DNA of 64,000 nucleotides from Gottschalkiaceae bacterium SANA. GTDB taxonomy: Bacteria; Bacillota; Clostridia; Tissierellales; GPF-1. Made by a program: the position numbers and the translations under genes. Positions 52,652-62,445 of this stretch are shown here, piece by piece (position 1 is the stretch's first letter; the number at the start of each line of letters is the position of its first letter). A model generated the notes under the pieces. The model did not search any database. It was not told the DNA's origin and saw only the letters and a list, made by a program, of their open reading frames with translations. The DNA is taken from positions 2,170,001 through 2,234,000 of the forward strand of contig AP028876.1 of NCBI GenBank assembly GCA_036323355.1. The letters run 5' to 3'.

Positions 52652-53661
52652 TTAATTTCCTCCTTCTGTCGCGCCAAAGCCGTATACAAGGCATCCGCCT
52701 CTGGAGAAGCAATCACACAGACACTTCCATCCACTTCAACCAGCGTCGGCTGCTCTCCCTGTACTTGACCAATTTTGGTCACACGAAGGCCCCGTCTTTC
52801 TCCCTCCGCAATCCACTTTTCTCCTTGCGCAGGCGTTACAATGGCCAACATGCTGCCGCTTGAAATCAAACTATAGGGATCGATTTTAAAGAGGGCTGCA
52901 ATTTCTTGGGTCACCGACAAAATGGGAATGGCCTCCCGTTCAATCTTCACACCCCGCCCCGTCGCATGGCTCGCTTCCCAACAGGCACCCAAAACACCGC
53001 CTTCTGTAATATCATGCATATATTTAAATCCGGTTTTCGCTCCGATTCGCCCCTCTTCCAAGACAGATAAACGATCCATCTGTGCTTTGGCAAGGACCAA
53101 GGCTGCCGTATCGATTTTACCTGCCACCCATTCTTCTCGGTCATGGGCAAGAATGGCAGTTCCCTCTAATCCAATTTCCTTAGAGATCACCACCCAATCA
53201 CCGGTGGAAACCGGTTGACTATTCGACTCAAATTGACTTTTTCTTTCCTTTCCAATCACAGTCATCACAAGAACCATGCGGTTCACCGCATCCGTCACCT
53301 CGGTATGACCACCTAAAATTTCTATCTTCAGCCTTGCGGCTTCATCAGTTGCTTCCCGCATGACTTGAGCAAGCTCTTCTTTCGTCGTTGACGGAGGAGC
53401 CAGCATCACCATCATCACACCCAAAGCCTCTGCGCCCGTACTTGCGATGTCATTGCAGGCTACATCGATAGCCAGTTTTCCAATTTGGTGGCTAGCACCG
53501 GTAATCGGGTCGCTGGAAACCACGCAAACTTCGTCTCCATAGTCGATTACGGAACAGTCTTCTCCCACGCCGGAATGGATCAATACATCCGGATGTTGAT
53601 ATTGAATTTTTCGAATCACCAATTGCTCTAGCTCTTCATTTGACAACTTCCCTATTCGCAT
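52648..53661 (-). CDS. AIR synthase-related (PurM/HypE-like) protein
   Basis: 337 residues. [26 protein letters not shown] and [20 protein letters not shown] are the N-terminal ATP-binding half of the PurM superfamily, and [11 protein letters not shown] is the second-half signature. It lacks a HypE C-terminal Cys motif. Relatives are annotated as hydrogenase maturation factors, but no hyp gene is present and the role is unknown. It leads the rph-rdgB operon. Confidence 0.85.
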   Translation of the reverse strand: MRIGKLSNEELEQLVIRKIQYQHPDVLIHSGVGEDCSVIDYGDEVCVVSSDPITGASHQIGKLAIDVACNDIASTGAEALGVMMVMLAPPSTTKEELAQVMREATDEAARLKIEILGGHTEVTDAVNRMVLVMTVIGKERKSQFESNSQPVSTGDWVVISKEIGLEGTAILAHDREEWVAGKIDTAALVLAKAQMDRLSVLEEGRIGAKTGFKYMHDITEGGVLGACWEASHATGRGVKIEREAIPILSVTQEIAALFKIDPYSLISSGSMLAIVTPAQGEKWIAEGERRGLRVTKIGQVQGEQPTLVEVDGSVCVIASPEADALYTALARQKEEIK

Positions 53662-53707
53662 CGAACTTCCCCCTTACCATCCGTATTTTATCATAGAGGA
53701 TGACAAG

Positions 53708-53732
53708 AAAAAAGAGGTCAAAGGACCTCTTT
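53708..53732 (-). terminator. Terminator of carB
   Basis: AAAGAGGTC pairs with GACCTCTTT over a short loop; the carB stop codon lies inside the stem, and TTTTTTC follows on the minus strand. Confidence 0.85.
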
Positions 53733-56700
53733 CCTATAATTCTGTACAATATCCACTTGAATGGGTCCACTTGTCTGCCAATATTCCAGCGCTTCCAAAT
53801 AGGCTTCCACCGTATCCGGACTAGAAAAGCAGGGCAAGTCATAGACCAAGGCTTGCTTTCGAACGTTTCCAATCAAATCTTCTTTTTCAGAATGACCCAG
53901 CGTGGTGTCCAAAATCCACTGTAAGTCTCCAGCTTGAATTGATGATTCAACCATGCTGCCATCCAATTCATCAATCAAGTCATAACCAACGGCTTGCAAT
54001 TTTTCCTTTACCGCTTCATCTTGGCCAGCCACCCAAATTTTCCCCGGAGTTTGAAATTGAATGCCCGCACCCAAAAAACCTTTGTACAAAGCTTCTTGAT
54101 AAGTCTTCCCCAGACCCAAAACCTCGCCCGTCGATTTCATTTCAGGTGACAAAAGCGGCAATACACCCACCAGCTTTTGATTAGAGAAAACCGGTACCTT
54201 CACCGCAACTAGAGGACGTTCGTCCATCAAACCGGTTCCAAAACCCAGATCGACCAGTTTTTTCCCCAACATTGTTGAGATGGCAAGGTCCACCATGGGG
54301 ACTCCCGTCACCTTCGATAAAATGGGTACCGTTCTTGAAGCCCTTGGGTTGACCTCTATCACATATAATTTTCCCTTTGCTAACACATACTGAATATTCA
54401 TCAAACCCCTTACATGCAAGGCCTTCCCCAAAACACGAGTCGTTTCCAGAATCTCCGCCTGCATGGCTTGAGAAAGATTGCGAGGGGGATAAACACTGAT
54501 GCTGTCGCCAGAATGGACACCCGTACGCTCCACATGGGTCATGATTCCAGGAATCAGGATTTCCTCTCCGTCGCAGATTGCATCAACCTCCAATTCCAAT
54601 CCTTCGATATACTCATCGACTAAAATCGACTGGCCCTGATTCTCAATAATGGCATTTTGTACATAATCGATCAAGTTCTTCTCGGTTTTAACAACCTGCA
54701 TGCCCCGTCCGCCAATCACATAGGAAGGGCGTACCAAGACCGGATATCCAATCTCATTCGCTTTTTCAATGGCCTCTTTCACCTCATGAACCGCTCCACC
54801 AATGGGACGTCGAACACCAAGGGCTTCCAATAGCCATTCAAAGCGATTTCGATCCTCTGCCGCATCCATGGACTCCACACTAGTACCCAAGATTGAGACA
54901 CCGCGTGCCCGCAATTTCGGCCCAAGATTAACCGCCGTTTGCCCGCCAAATTGCACAATCACTCCTTTAGGCTTTTCCGCACGAATCACATTCATCACAT
55001 CATCCACAAACAAGGGTTCAAAATACAATTTATCTGCAATATCAAAATCCGTGCTGACCGTCTCGGGATTGTTGTTAATTAAAACCGCTTCAAAACCCGC
55101 TTTCTGAATCGCTTGCAAGGCATGCACGGAACAATAGTCAAACTCAATCCCCTGACCAATTCGAATGGGTCCCGAACCAATTACCAGAATCTTCTCCTTG
55201 TCGGAGCTAACTCGCTCATCTTCCCAGTCATAACTGGAATAATAATAGGGTGTCGCCGATTCAAACTCCGCCGCACAGGTATCCACCATCTTGTAGATGG
55301 GGTAAATGCCCTTGGCACGGCGCAATGCATCAATTTGCTCTTCAGGTAAATTGGTCAGCGACTTGATTTCCTGATCAACAAATCCCATTCGTTCGGCTTC
55401 AACAAGCAAATCTGTTGTTAAGGCTTCGTGAATCAAACGGTTCTCCATCTCAACCATACGTTGAATTTTTTGCAAAAACCAGGCATCAATCTTCGTACGA
55501 CTGCCAATGGTAGCCACAGAGTAGCCGCGGCGAATCAACTCTGCCAGTTCGAAGATCCGCATATGGGTCGGCCTTTCAATCTTGGCGAAAAGGACATCAT
55601 CGTCAAAGGCCTTGACCTTTGAATTTCCAAGCCCCACTTCATCGCCCTCCAAAGAAACAATCGCCTTAAACAAGGCTGATTCAAAGGAGCGAGCAATGGC
55701 CATCACCTCTCCTGTTGCCTTCATCTGCGTACCCAAGCTATTGTCCATCTCTGCAAACTTGTCAAAGGGCCATTTAGGAATCTTCACCACCACATAATCG
55801 AGACTCGGTTCATAGGATGCCATGGTCTTTTGCGTCACCGCATTTGGAATCTCATCCAACCACAAACCCAGGGCAATCTTTGCCGCCACCTTAGCAATGG
55901 GATAACCCGCTGCCTTTGATGCCAAAGCTGAAGAACGACTCACCCGTGGATTCACCTCGATCACTACATAGTTCTTGCTATCCGGATCCAAGGCAACCTG
56001 CACATTGCATCCACCTTCAATTTTCAAGGCATCAATAATCGTCAAGGCCGATGTTCGAAGCATCTGCGCTTCGTTGTCCGTTAGGGTTTGCGTAGGTGCC
56101 ACCACAATACTGTCTCCTGTATGCACCCCCACCGGATCAAAATTTTCCATATTACAAACGATGATGCTGGTACCATTGGCATCCCGCATCACTTCATACT
56201 CAATTTCCTTCCACCCTGCTACACTCTGTTCCAACAAAACTTGTCCAATTCGACTCAAGGAAATACCCGTATGCAAGATCGTCTTCAATTCCGCTTCCGT
56301 ACTGGCGATTCCGCCTCCTGTTCCACCTAGGGTATAGGCTGGACGGACAATGACGGGATATCCAATCTCTTTGGCAAAGGCAAGCCCAGTTTCAACGTCT
56401 TCGATAATCTTGCTTTTTGCGACAGGTTCTTCTATCTCTTCCATTAACGCCTTAAACAGTTCCCGGTCTTCCGCCTTCTGGATCGCCTGCAGGTTGGTGC
56501 CCAAGAGTTTGACGTCATAGAGATCCAATACGCCCGCCTCACTCAACTCGACTGCCATATTCAAGCCAGTCTGACCGCCCAAGGTCGCCAACAATCCATC
56601 CGGACGTTCTTTCCTGATAATCTCACTTAACACAGAAAGAGTTAAGGGTTCGATGTAGACCGCATCCGCAATGCTTTCATCCGTCATAATCGTCGCCGGG

Positions 56701-56849
56701 TTGCTGTTGACCAAAACAACCCGCACCCCTTCTTCTCTCAAAGCGCGGCAGGCCTGGGTACCGGCATAGTCAAATTCAGCTGCCTGACCGATGACAATGG
56801 GGCCAGAACCAATAACAAGTACCTTTTTAATCGATGGATCTTTAGGCAT
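53718..56849 (-). CDS. carB: Carbamoyl-phosphate synthase large chain
   Basis: 1043 residues, slightly short of the usual ~1060-1070. The two homologous ATP-grasp halves start at VLVIGSGPIVIGQAAEFDYA and ILVIGSGPIRIGQGIEFDY. RPAYTLGGTGGGI and RPSYVIGGRGMQV bind nucleotide. The C-terminal MGS-like allosteric domain (after about 930) is present but compact. It makes carbamoyl phosphate from bicarbonate, ammonia from CarA, and two ATP. It overlaps carA by 8 bases. Confidence 0.98.
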   Translation of the reverse strand: MPKDPSIKKVLVIGSGPIVIGQAAEFDYAGTQACRALREEGVRVVLVNSNPATIMTDESIADAVYIEPLTLSVLSEIIRKERPDGLLATLGGQTGLNMAVELSEAGVLDLYDVKLLGTNLQAIQKAEDRELFKALMEEIEEPVAKSKIIEDVETGLAFAKEIGYPVIVRPAYTLGGTGGGIASTEAELKTILHTGISLSRIGQVLLEQSVAGWKEIEYEVMRDANGTSIIVCNMENFDPVGVHTGDSIVVAPTQTLTDNEAQMLRTSALTIIDALKIEGGCNVQVALDPDSKNYVVIEVNPRVSRSSALASKAAGYPIAKVAAKIALGLWLDEIPNAVTQKTMASYEPSLDYVVVKIPKWPFDKFAEMDNSLGTQMKATGEVMAIARSFESALFKAIVSLEGDEVGLGNSKVKAFDDDVLFAKIERPTHMRIFELAELIRRGYSVATIGSRTKIDAWFLQKIQRMVEMENRLIHEALTTDLLVEAERMGFVDQEIKSLTNLPEEQIDALRRAKGIYPIYKMVDTCAAEFESATPYYYSSYDWEDERVSSDKEKILVIGSGPIRIGQGIEFDYCSVHALQAIQKAGFEAVLINNNPETVSTDFDIADKLYFEPLFVDDVMNVIRAEKPKGVIVQFGGQTAVNLGPKLRARGVSILGTSVESMDAAEDRNRFEWLLEALGVRRPIGGAVHEVKEAIEKANEIGYPVLVRPSYVIGGRGMQVVKTEKNLIDYVQNAIIENQGQSILVDEYIEGLELEVDAICDGEEILIPGIMTHVERTGVHSGDSISVYPPRNLSQAMQAEILETTRVLGKALHVRGLMNIQYVLAKGKLYVIEVNPRASRTVPILSKVTGVPMVDLAISTMLGKKLVDLGFGTGLMDERPLVAVKVPVFSNQKLVGVLPLLSPEMKSTGEVLGLGKTYQEALYKGFLGAGIQFQTPGKIWVAGQDEAVKEKLQAVGYDLIDELDGSMVESSIQAGDLQWILDTTLGHSEKEDLIGNVRKQALVYDLPCFSSPDTVEAYLEALEYWQTSGPIQVDIVQNYRKEVL

Positions 56850-57912
56850 CTGCTTCCCCTCCCTTCAGCCATTGGTCAAATAATTCATGATAATCCCACG
56901 GACCTGGCCCCTCCTCGGGATGAAACTGCACTGCGGCAATTTCATCTTTCGGTATGATAAAGCCCTCTAAAGTTTTATCATTGACATTCTCGTGCGTAAT
57001 TACAATTTCTTCAGGCAAATCATCTCTCGCCACCGCGTATCCATGATTCTGAGCCGACATTTTCACCTTTTTCGTTTGCAAGCATCGGACCGGATGATTC
57101 GCCCCCCGATGGCCAAACTTCAACTTGTATGTTTGGGCACCATAGGCCAAGGCAATCACCTGATAGCCCAGGCAAATTCCCCAAATCGGAAGTTTTCCCC
57201 GCGCATCTTTTACCAATTGAATGGCCGCCTTGGCATCTACCGGGTCCCCAGGTCCATTGGAAAGCAACAAACCATCAACCCCTTTTGCTTTAATTTCATC
57301 CCAGGTCGCATGGGGTGAAAAGCAGGTAATTGTCAGCTCCATGCGCTTTAATTGATTCAGAATTCCATCCTTGAGTCCAAGATCAACAACACCCAAGTGA
57401 TAGGCTCTTTCCCCAGCAAAGTATCGACTCCCCCGCGAAACAGCATCCACACGTCCAAAATTTGTTTTATAGGCTTTCAGCTTTTCCAAGTCTTTGGCTC
57501 TTGGCTGATCCGGCGTCAGAAGACATCGCATCACCCCTTTGGATCGAATCTTTTTCGTTAGGGCCCGGGTATCCAGGCCGGAGATCGCTCCCTTTCCTTG
57601 GCTAGTCAAATAAGTTTCAATCGAAAGCTTACTTTCATAATGAGAGGGTTCGCACTCCATTTCTCTTACAACCAATCCTGCCGCATGCATGGTAGCCGAT
57701 TCAAAATCATTGAAGTTGATTCCTGTATTCCCGATCAAAGGAAAGGTCATGACCACCATTTGCTCGTCATAGGAGGGATCGGTTAAAATTTCCTGGTATC
57801 CCGTCATTCCCGTGTTAAAGACAAGTTCCCCAATAGCTGCTTTCTTGGCTCCATGCCAATTCCCCTTGAGTTCTGTACCATCTTCTAAAAGAAGATATCC
57901 AATTGACTTCAT
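56842..57912 (-). CDS. carA: Carbamoyl-phosphate synthase small chain
   Basis: 356 residues. The N-terminal domain is typical (EGNTGMTGYQEILTDPSY-like segment FNTGMTGYQEILTDPSY). The class I glutamine amidotransferase has the nucleophile Cys in GICLGYQV and His/Glu in FHPEEGPGPWD. The residue after LG in the nucleophile elbow is Tyr, where His is usual. It hydrolyses glutamine and channels ammonia to CarB. It overlaps argD by 4 bases (ATGA), so arginine control of this copy is likely. Confidence 0.97.
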   Translation of the reverse strand: MKSIGYLLLEDGTELKGNWHGAKKAAIGELVFNTGMTGYQEILTDPSYDEQMVVMTFPLIGNTGINFNDFESATMHAAGLVVREMECEPSHYESKLSIETYLTSQGKGAISGLDTRALTKKIRSKGVMRCLLTPDQPRAKDLEKLKAYKTNFGRVDAVSRGSRYFAGERAYHLGVVDLGLKDGILNQLKRMELTITCFSPHATWDEIKAKGVDGLLLSNGPGDPVDAKAAIQLVKDARGKLPIWGICLGYQVIALAYGAQTYKLKFGHRGANHPVRCLQTKKVKMSAQNHGYAVARDDLPEEIVITHENVNDKTLEGFIIPKDEIAAVQFHPEEGPGPWDYHELFDQWLKGGEADA

Positions 57913-59072
57913 GCATCCATCACTTCCTGTAAGATCGCGATCATACGATCAATATCACCTTTAGTAACCACCAATGGCGGCACAAAGCGGATCACATTGG
58001 CACCAGCGCCCACGAGCAAGAGCCCCTTCTCCGCACAAGCCTTGCAAATAGGTCCTGCTGGAATATCAAACTCAGCGCCAAGCATCAAGCCCATTCCACG
58101 CACTTCAAGCAAATGATCCGTCTTCAAATTCAAGAGCTGCTCTTTTAAATAGGCGCCCATTTTTTGTACATTTTCAAGAATGTTCTCTTCTTCCATTACA
58201 GTCAGTACCGTAGCCGCAGCACGGGTTACCATGGGATTGCCGCCAAATGTCGTCGCATGGTCACCCGGCTTGAAATTTGCTGCCGCTTCCTTGGTCGCCA
58301 TCACTGCACCAATTGGCAATCCGCCGCCTAAACCTTTCGCAGTCGCTACAATATCTGGACGCTCGCCGAATTGCTGATAGGCAAAATAGCTACCGGTTCT
58401 ACCATTCCCAGTTTGCACCTCATCAATGATCATCAAGAGTCCCTTGGTCTTGCACCATGCCTGAACCGCTTGGTAGTAGTCACTTGTTACCGGATGGATT
58501 CCACCCTCACCTTGAATGACTTCAAAAAGCACCGCTACCGTTTTATCCGTTGTTGCCGCCTTCACCGCTTCTAGGTCCATAAATGGCACATGAATAATGC
58601 CCGGCACCAAGGGCGCATATCCCTTTTGATACTTAAGCTGTCCCGTTGCAGACATGGCCCCAAAGGTTCGTCCATGAAAGGACTGATTCATGGCAATAAT
58701 CTCATATTTGTCGTCACCGCCACTTTTCCGCGCCAACTTGATGGCACCTTCCACGGCCTCCGCCCCGCTGTTGCAGAAGAACACCTGATCCATCCCGCTC
58801 GCCTTGGCCAGCAACTGGGCCGCTTCTACCGACGGAGCCGTCCAATATAGATTGGAGACATGCAAAAGTTTCGACACTTGATCCTGAAGCGCAGCCACCA
58901 ATTTCGGATGACCGCCACCCAAGCTGTTGACCGCAATACCTGCCACAAAATCTAAATATTCCTTACCCTCTATATCCGTGACCGTGCAGCCCTTGGCCTG
59001 ATCAATCACGATTGGTGCCGGCGCGTAGGTCGGCATCATCACTTCTTTTCCAATTTCTATCCAATTTTTCAT
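57909..59072 (-). CDS. argD: Acetylornithine aminotransferase
   Basis: 387 residues, class III PLP aminotransferase. Motifs: FCNSGAEAVEGAIKLARK for the cofactor phosphate, LMIIDEVQTGNGRTG with the PLP-contact Asp, and TAKGLGGGLPIGA with the Schiff-base Lys. It converts N-acetylglutamate semialdehyde to N-acetylornithine. Its start overlaps the argB stop by one base. Confidence 0.96.
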   Translation of the reverse strand: MKNWIEIGKEVMMPTYAPAPIVIDQAKGCTVTDIEGKEYLDFVAGIAVNSLGGGHPKLVAALQDQVSKLLHVSNLYWTAPSVEAAQLLAKASGMDQVFFCNSGAEAVEGAIKLARKSGGDDKYEIIAMNQSFHGRTFGAMSATGQLKYQKGYAPLVPGIIHVPFMDLEAVKAATTDKTVAVLFEVIQGEGGIHPVTSDYYQAVQAWCKTKGLLMIIDEVQTGNGRTGSYFAYQQFGERPDIVATAKGLGGGLPIGAVMATKEAAANFKPGDHATTFGGNPMVTRAAATVLTVMEEENILENVQKMGAYLKEQLLNLKTDHLLEVRGMGLMLGAEFDIPAGPICKACAEKGLLLVGAGANVIRFVPPLVVTKGDIDRMIAILQEVMDA

Positions 59073-59941
59073 TATTTTTCATCCTCCTTGATCATGCTAC
59101 CAATCCCCTGATCCGTAAATACTTCCAACAATAAGGCATGATCCCAGGTCCCATTCAACATATGCACCTGTTGAACCCCTTGGTCCAAGGCCTGCAAACA
59201 CATCTGAATTTTCGGGATCATTCCGCCCGAAATCCAGCCTGCTTCCATGCCAGCCAAAGCGTCTTTTCGATTCAAAGACGAACAAAGGGTCGATGGATCC
59301 TCGGGATCTTTCATAACACCATCTACATCCGTTAGAAATACCAATTTTTCAGCATTCAAGGCACAGGCAATGGCAGATGCAGCCTCATCTGCATTGAGAT
59401 TTAACGAATTTCCATTTAGATCAAATCCGATTGGTGCGATTACGGGCAAATACCCTTGCTCCAACAGAAGTTGCACATACGCTATATTCACCGTCTTTAC
59501 ACTTCCAACAAAGCCCAGATCGGCACCCTCAACTTGCTTTTTTTCTGCCAACAACAAGCCAGCATCCTTGCCCGAAAGTCCAACGGATTTTGTACCAGCC
59601 TGAACGAATAGACCAACAAGCTCTTTATTTACCTTTCCTGCCAAAACCATTTCCGTCAATTCCATGGCCGGCCCGTCGGTAATGCGAAGCCCATTATGAA
59701 ACTTGGGCTCCATTCCAACCTTTTCCATCCAACTCGAGATCGCTTTTCCGCCGCCATGAACAACAACCGGGAGCATGCCCACTTGTTTCATGAGGGCAAG
59801 ATCACGAATCACTTGGGCCTGCAAATCAGGATTGGTCATTGCACTGCCGCCATATTTTACAACGACGATCTTGCCACTGAATCGTTGAATATAGGGAAGC
59901 GCCTCGGTTAATATCTTTGCTTTTTTTACACTTTCAACCAT
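59072..59941 (-). CDS. argB: Acetylglutamate kinase
   Basis: 289 residues from the ATG at 59941, which follows AAGGAGGCCACC. VVKYGGSAM binds ATP phosphate, VVVHGGGKAISSWM binds acetylglutamate, and NLNADEAASAIACALNAEKL and LTDVDGVM are later landmarks. It is the second step of the acetyl-cycle pathway and often the arginine-inhibited one. The argJ stop codon lies within the ribosome site region of this gene. Confidence 0.97.
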   Translation of the reverse strand: MVESVKKAKILTEALPYIQRFSGKIVVVKYGGSAMTNPDLQAQVIRDLALMKQVGMLPVVVHGGGKAISSWMEKVGMEPKFHNGLRITDGPAMELTEMVLAGKVNKELVGLFVQAGTKSVGLSGKDAGLLLAEKKQVEGADLGFVGSVKTVNIAYVQLLLEQGYLPVIAPIGFDLNGNSLNLNADEAASAIACALNAEKLVFLTDVDGVMKDPEDPSTLCSSLNRKDALAGMEAGWISGGMIPKIQMCLQALDQGVQQVHMLNGTWDHALLLEVFTDQGIGSMIKEDEK

Positions 59942-59951
59942 GGTGGCCTCC

Positions 59952-61160
59952 TTATGTTCGATACTCGCCATTGATCTTCACATACTCATAAGACAGGTCA
60001 CATCCCCATGCGGTCGCACTTTCCTCACCGTCCTGGATGGTAACCAAAACCTGAAGCTTCTCTTCCGACAAGATTTTTGCGGCAACGTCTTCATTAAAGA
60101 CAATAGGAACGCCCCCTTTCATCAAGTCAATCAAGCCTTGCTGGCTCTGAATCTGAATACCAACTTCCTTGGGGTTGAAATCTGCGCCCGAATAACCCAT
60201 CGCACATAAAATTCTCCCCCAGTTGGCGTCTTCACCAAAGAAAGCTGTTTTCACCAGACTAGAAGAGACAATCGAGCGCGCCATTCGTTTTGCCGCCTCT
60301 TTCGTAGCCGCTCCAACCACCTGTGCCTCGATCAGTTTTCCCGCGCCCTCTCCATCGGAAACAATGGCAATCGCCAAAGTCTGATGAATCTTAAAAAACG
60401 CCTCTTTAAAGGCTTGATAGCCTTGGCCGTCTTTACTAATCAATACATTTGACTGCCCATTTGCAAAAACGGCTACCGTATCATTGGTACTGGTATCGCC
60501 ATCCACAGAAATCATATGATAGCTTTCATCCGATGCTTCTTTCAACAATTCCTGTAACAAAGCAGTCTCAATTTTCGCATCTGTTGTAACAAAGGCCAGC
60601 ATGGTTGCCATATTGGGATGAATCATCCCCGATCCCTTTGCCATGCCCCCAAGTGTAACCTCTTTCCCCTGAATTTCGATTGTCATGCTTGCCTGTTTAA
60701 AGAAGGTGTCCGTCGTCATAATCCCCTGACAAGCATCATCATCCGCTTGTTGAGACGAATCCAAGAAATTTGCAACCTGAGGAATTCCAGCTATGATCTT
60801 TTCGATAGGAAGTGGAACACCAATTACACCTGTGGATGCAATTAAAACCGAAGTTTCCGGAACCGAAAGCGTCATCGCCGTTTGTGCAACCATCTTTTGA
60901 AGATCCGCATCCCCCTGGTCTCCAGTACATGCGTTGGCGTTTCCACTATTGATGACAAGGGCCTGAAGGGGCTTGCCCGCTTTCAGCAGGGATTCGCCCC
61001 AAATTACAGGAGCCGCTTTTACCACATTCGTAGTGAAAAGCGCAGCCCAATTCATAGGCGACTTGCTGACCATCATGGATAAATCTTTTCTTTTTCTCTT
61101 TACACCCGTATAAAAGCCTGCGGCTTGAAATCCCTTTGGTGCCGTAATTCCTCTTGACAT
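59952..61160 (-). CDS. argJ: Bifunctional ornithine acetyltransferase / N-acetylglutamate synthase
   Basis: 402 residues. The autocleavage site is at the Ala-Thr of MIHPNMATMLAF, giving alpha and beta chains with Thr as nucleophile. N-terminal NAALFTTN-type text is seen as AALFTTNVVKAAPV, with NSGNANACTG after it. It recycles the acetyl group from N-acetylornithine to glutamate. No argA or argE is needed in this layout. It starts 9 bases after argC. Confidence 0.97.
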   Translation of the reverse strand: MSRGITAPKGFQAAGFYTGVKRKRKDLSMMVSKSPMNWAALFTTNVVKAAPVIWGESLLKAGKPLQALVINSGNANACTGDQGDADLQKMVAQTAMTLSVPETSVLIASTGVIGVPLPIEKIIAGIPQVANFLDSSQQADDDACQGIMTTDTFFKQASMTIEIQGKEVTLGGMAKGSGMIHPNMATMLAFVTTDAKIETALLQELLKEASDESYHMISVDGDTSTNDTVAVFANGQSNVLISKDGQGYQAFKEAFFKIHQTLAIAIVSDGEGAGKLIEAQVVGAATKEAAKRMARSIVSSSLVKTAFFGEDANWGRILCAMGYSGADFNPKEVGIQIQSQQGLIDLMKGGVPIVFNEDVAAKILSEEKLQVLVTIQDGEESATAWGCDLSYEYVKINGEYRT

Positions 61161-61169
61161 AACATCCTC

Positions 61170-62210
61170 CTATCCCGGGAATTGCCCTACGGACAACAAT
61201 CCCAACTCCTCTGACCATCCGGCCATTAAATTCATATTTTGAATGGCTTGACCTGCAGCTCCCTTAATCAAGTTATCAATACAAGAAACAACAATCACGC
61301 GATTCGTACGTTGGTCAACCCGCCATGCGAGATCACAAAAGTTACTTCCTTTCACCCATTTGGTTTCCGGCAAGGTTCCCTCTGGCATGATCCGTACAAA
61401 GGGTTTATTTATGTAAGCCGTTTGAAAGGCCTGATCCACTTGGGTCTTCGAAACTCCATCTTTCAAACTCGCATACATGGTGACCAAAATACCACGGCTC
61501 ATGGGCAATAGATGGGGAGTAAAATTCAATGTAATGGTTTGACCAGCCGCTTGAGACAAGGTCTGCTCAATCTCTGGTGTGTGGCGGTGAGTCGCAAGGC
61601 CATAGGCTTTAAAGTTCTCGTTCACCTCTGCATAATGCACCCCTTGACTCAGGCCTCGACCAGCACCCGATACACCAGATTTTGCATCAAGGATGATTGT
61701 TTCTCCTTGAATCAAACCTTCCTTTAATAAAGGATTCGCTGCCATGGCCGATGCAGTAGGATAGCAGCCAGGATTAGACAATAGCTTTGCTTCCTTGATC
61801 GCTTCTTGATTCCATTCCGTCAACCCATAAACCGCTTCCTTTAATAAATTCTGTGAACCATGTTTGGTTTGATACCACGCTTCATAGGTCGCTAGGTCCT
61901 TGATTCTAAAATCGGCTCCAATATCAATGACTTTGACTTGACTCAATACGTCTTCAGTCACCCAATGGGAAGCAACACCATGAGGTAGAGCCAGGAAAAC
62001 AAAGTCTAAATCTTCAAGATCTTCTTTTTCAATTTTTTCGGAGAAGTAGAGCTCCGTTCGTCCCATAAAATTTCTATATAAGGCTGCTATTTTTTGCCCA
62101 GCCAATTGGCGTGATGTAATCTTTGTTACTTCCACTTTTGGGTGATCCAATAAGATTCTCAATAATTCTTGCCCAACATAACCCGAAGCACCAACTATTC
62201 CTACTTTCAT
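61170..62210 (-). CDS. argC: N-acetyl-gamma-glutamyl-phosphate reductase
   Basis: 346 residues. The NADP-binding N-terminus is VGIVGASGYVGQELLRIL, the nucleophile Cys is in LSNPGCYPTAS, and HRHTPEIEQ and FTPHLLPMSRGI are later signatures. It reduces acetylglutamyl phosphate to the semialdehyde. It is the first gene of argCJBD-carAB, the gene order known from Bacillus subtilis, but argF does not follow carB here. Confidence 0.97.
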   Translation of the reverse strand: MKVGIVGASGYVGQELLRILLDHPKVEVTKITSRQLAGQKIAALYRNFMGRTELYFSEKIEKEDLEDLDFVFLALPHGVASHWVTEDVLSQVKVIDIGADFRIKDLATYEAWYQTKHGSQNLLKEAVYGLTEWNQEAIKEAKLLSNPGCYPTASAMAANPLLKEGLIQGETIILDAKSGVSGAGRGLSQGVHYAEVNENFKAYGLATHRHTPEIEQTLSQAAGQTITLNFTPHLLPMSRGILVTMYASLKDGVSKTQVDQAFQTAYINKPFVRIMPEGTLPETKWVKGSNFCDLAWRVDQRTNRVIVVSCIDNLIKGAAGQAIQNMNLMAGWSEELGLLSVGQFPG

Positions 62211-62252
62211 TTCTTCCTCCTCGATTCATTCTTCTTATGATTATTTTTTATA

Positions 62253-62281
62253 ATTATACATTTTATCGTATTGTTATGCAA
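62253..62281 (-). promoter_or_regulatory. Promoter of argCJBD-carAB
   Basis: Minus-strand TTGCAT (62281-62276), 17-nt spacer, TATAAT (62258-62253), within the left repeat copy, 43 bases before argC. Confidence 0.8.
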
Positions 62282-62382
62282 GTGCTATTTTATATTTATT
62301 CGCTATCCTTATTATATACACCCGTCTTTATCAGGATTCTCTTGCAATAAATTCCAACATAAAAAATATTTATACATTTAGC

Positions 62383-62411
62383 TTGCATTATTATAAGCGT
62401 TTATGTATAAT
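62383..62411 (+). promoter_or_regulatory. Promoter of argGH
   Basis: TTGCAT (62383-62388), 17-nt spacer, TATAAT (62406-62411), within the right repeat copy, 35 bases before argG. It is box-for-box identical to the argC promoter. Confidence 0.8.
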
Positions 62412-62445
62412 TATAAAAAATCAAATGAATTTAAGGAGACTCAAT

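Larger units (their letters stand above)
62243..62421. repeat. 19-base inverted repeat at the ends of the argC-argG control region
   Basis: ATTTTTTATAATTATACAT at 62243-62261 recurs exactly inverted at 62403-62421. Each copy contains the -10 box of one divergent promoter. The TGTATAATTATA core is similar in shape to arginine-repressor (ARG) boxes. Confidence 0.85.
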
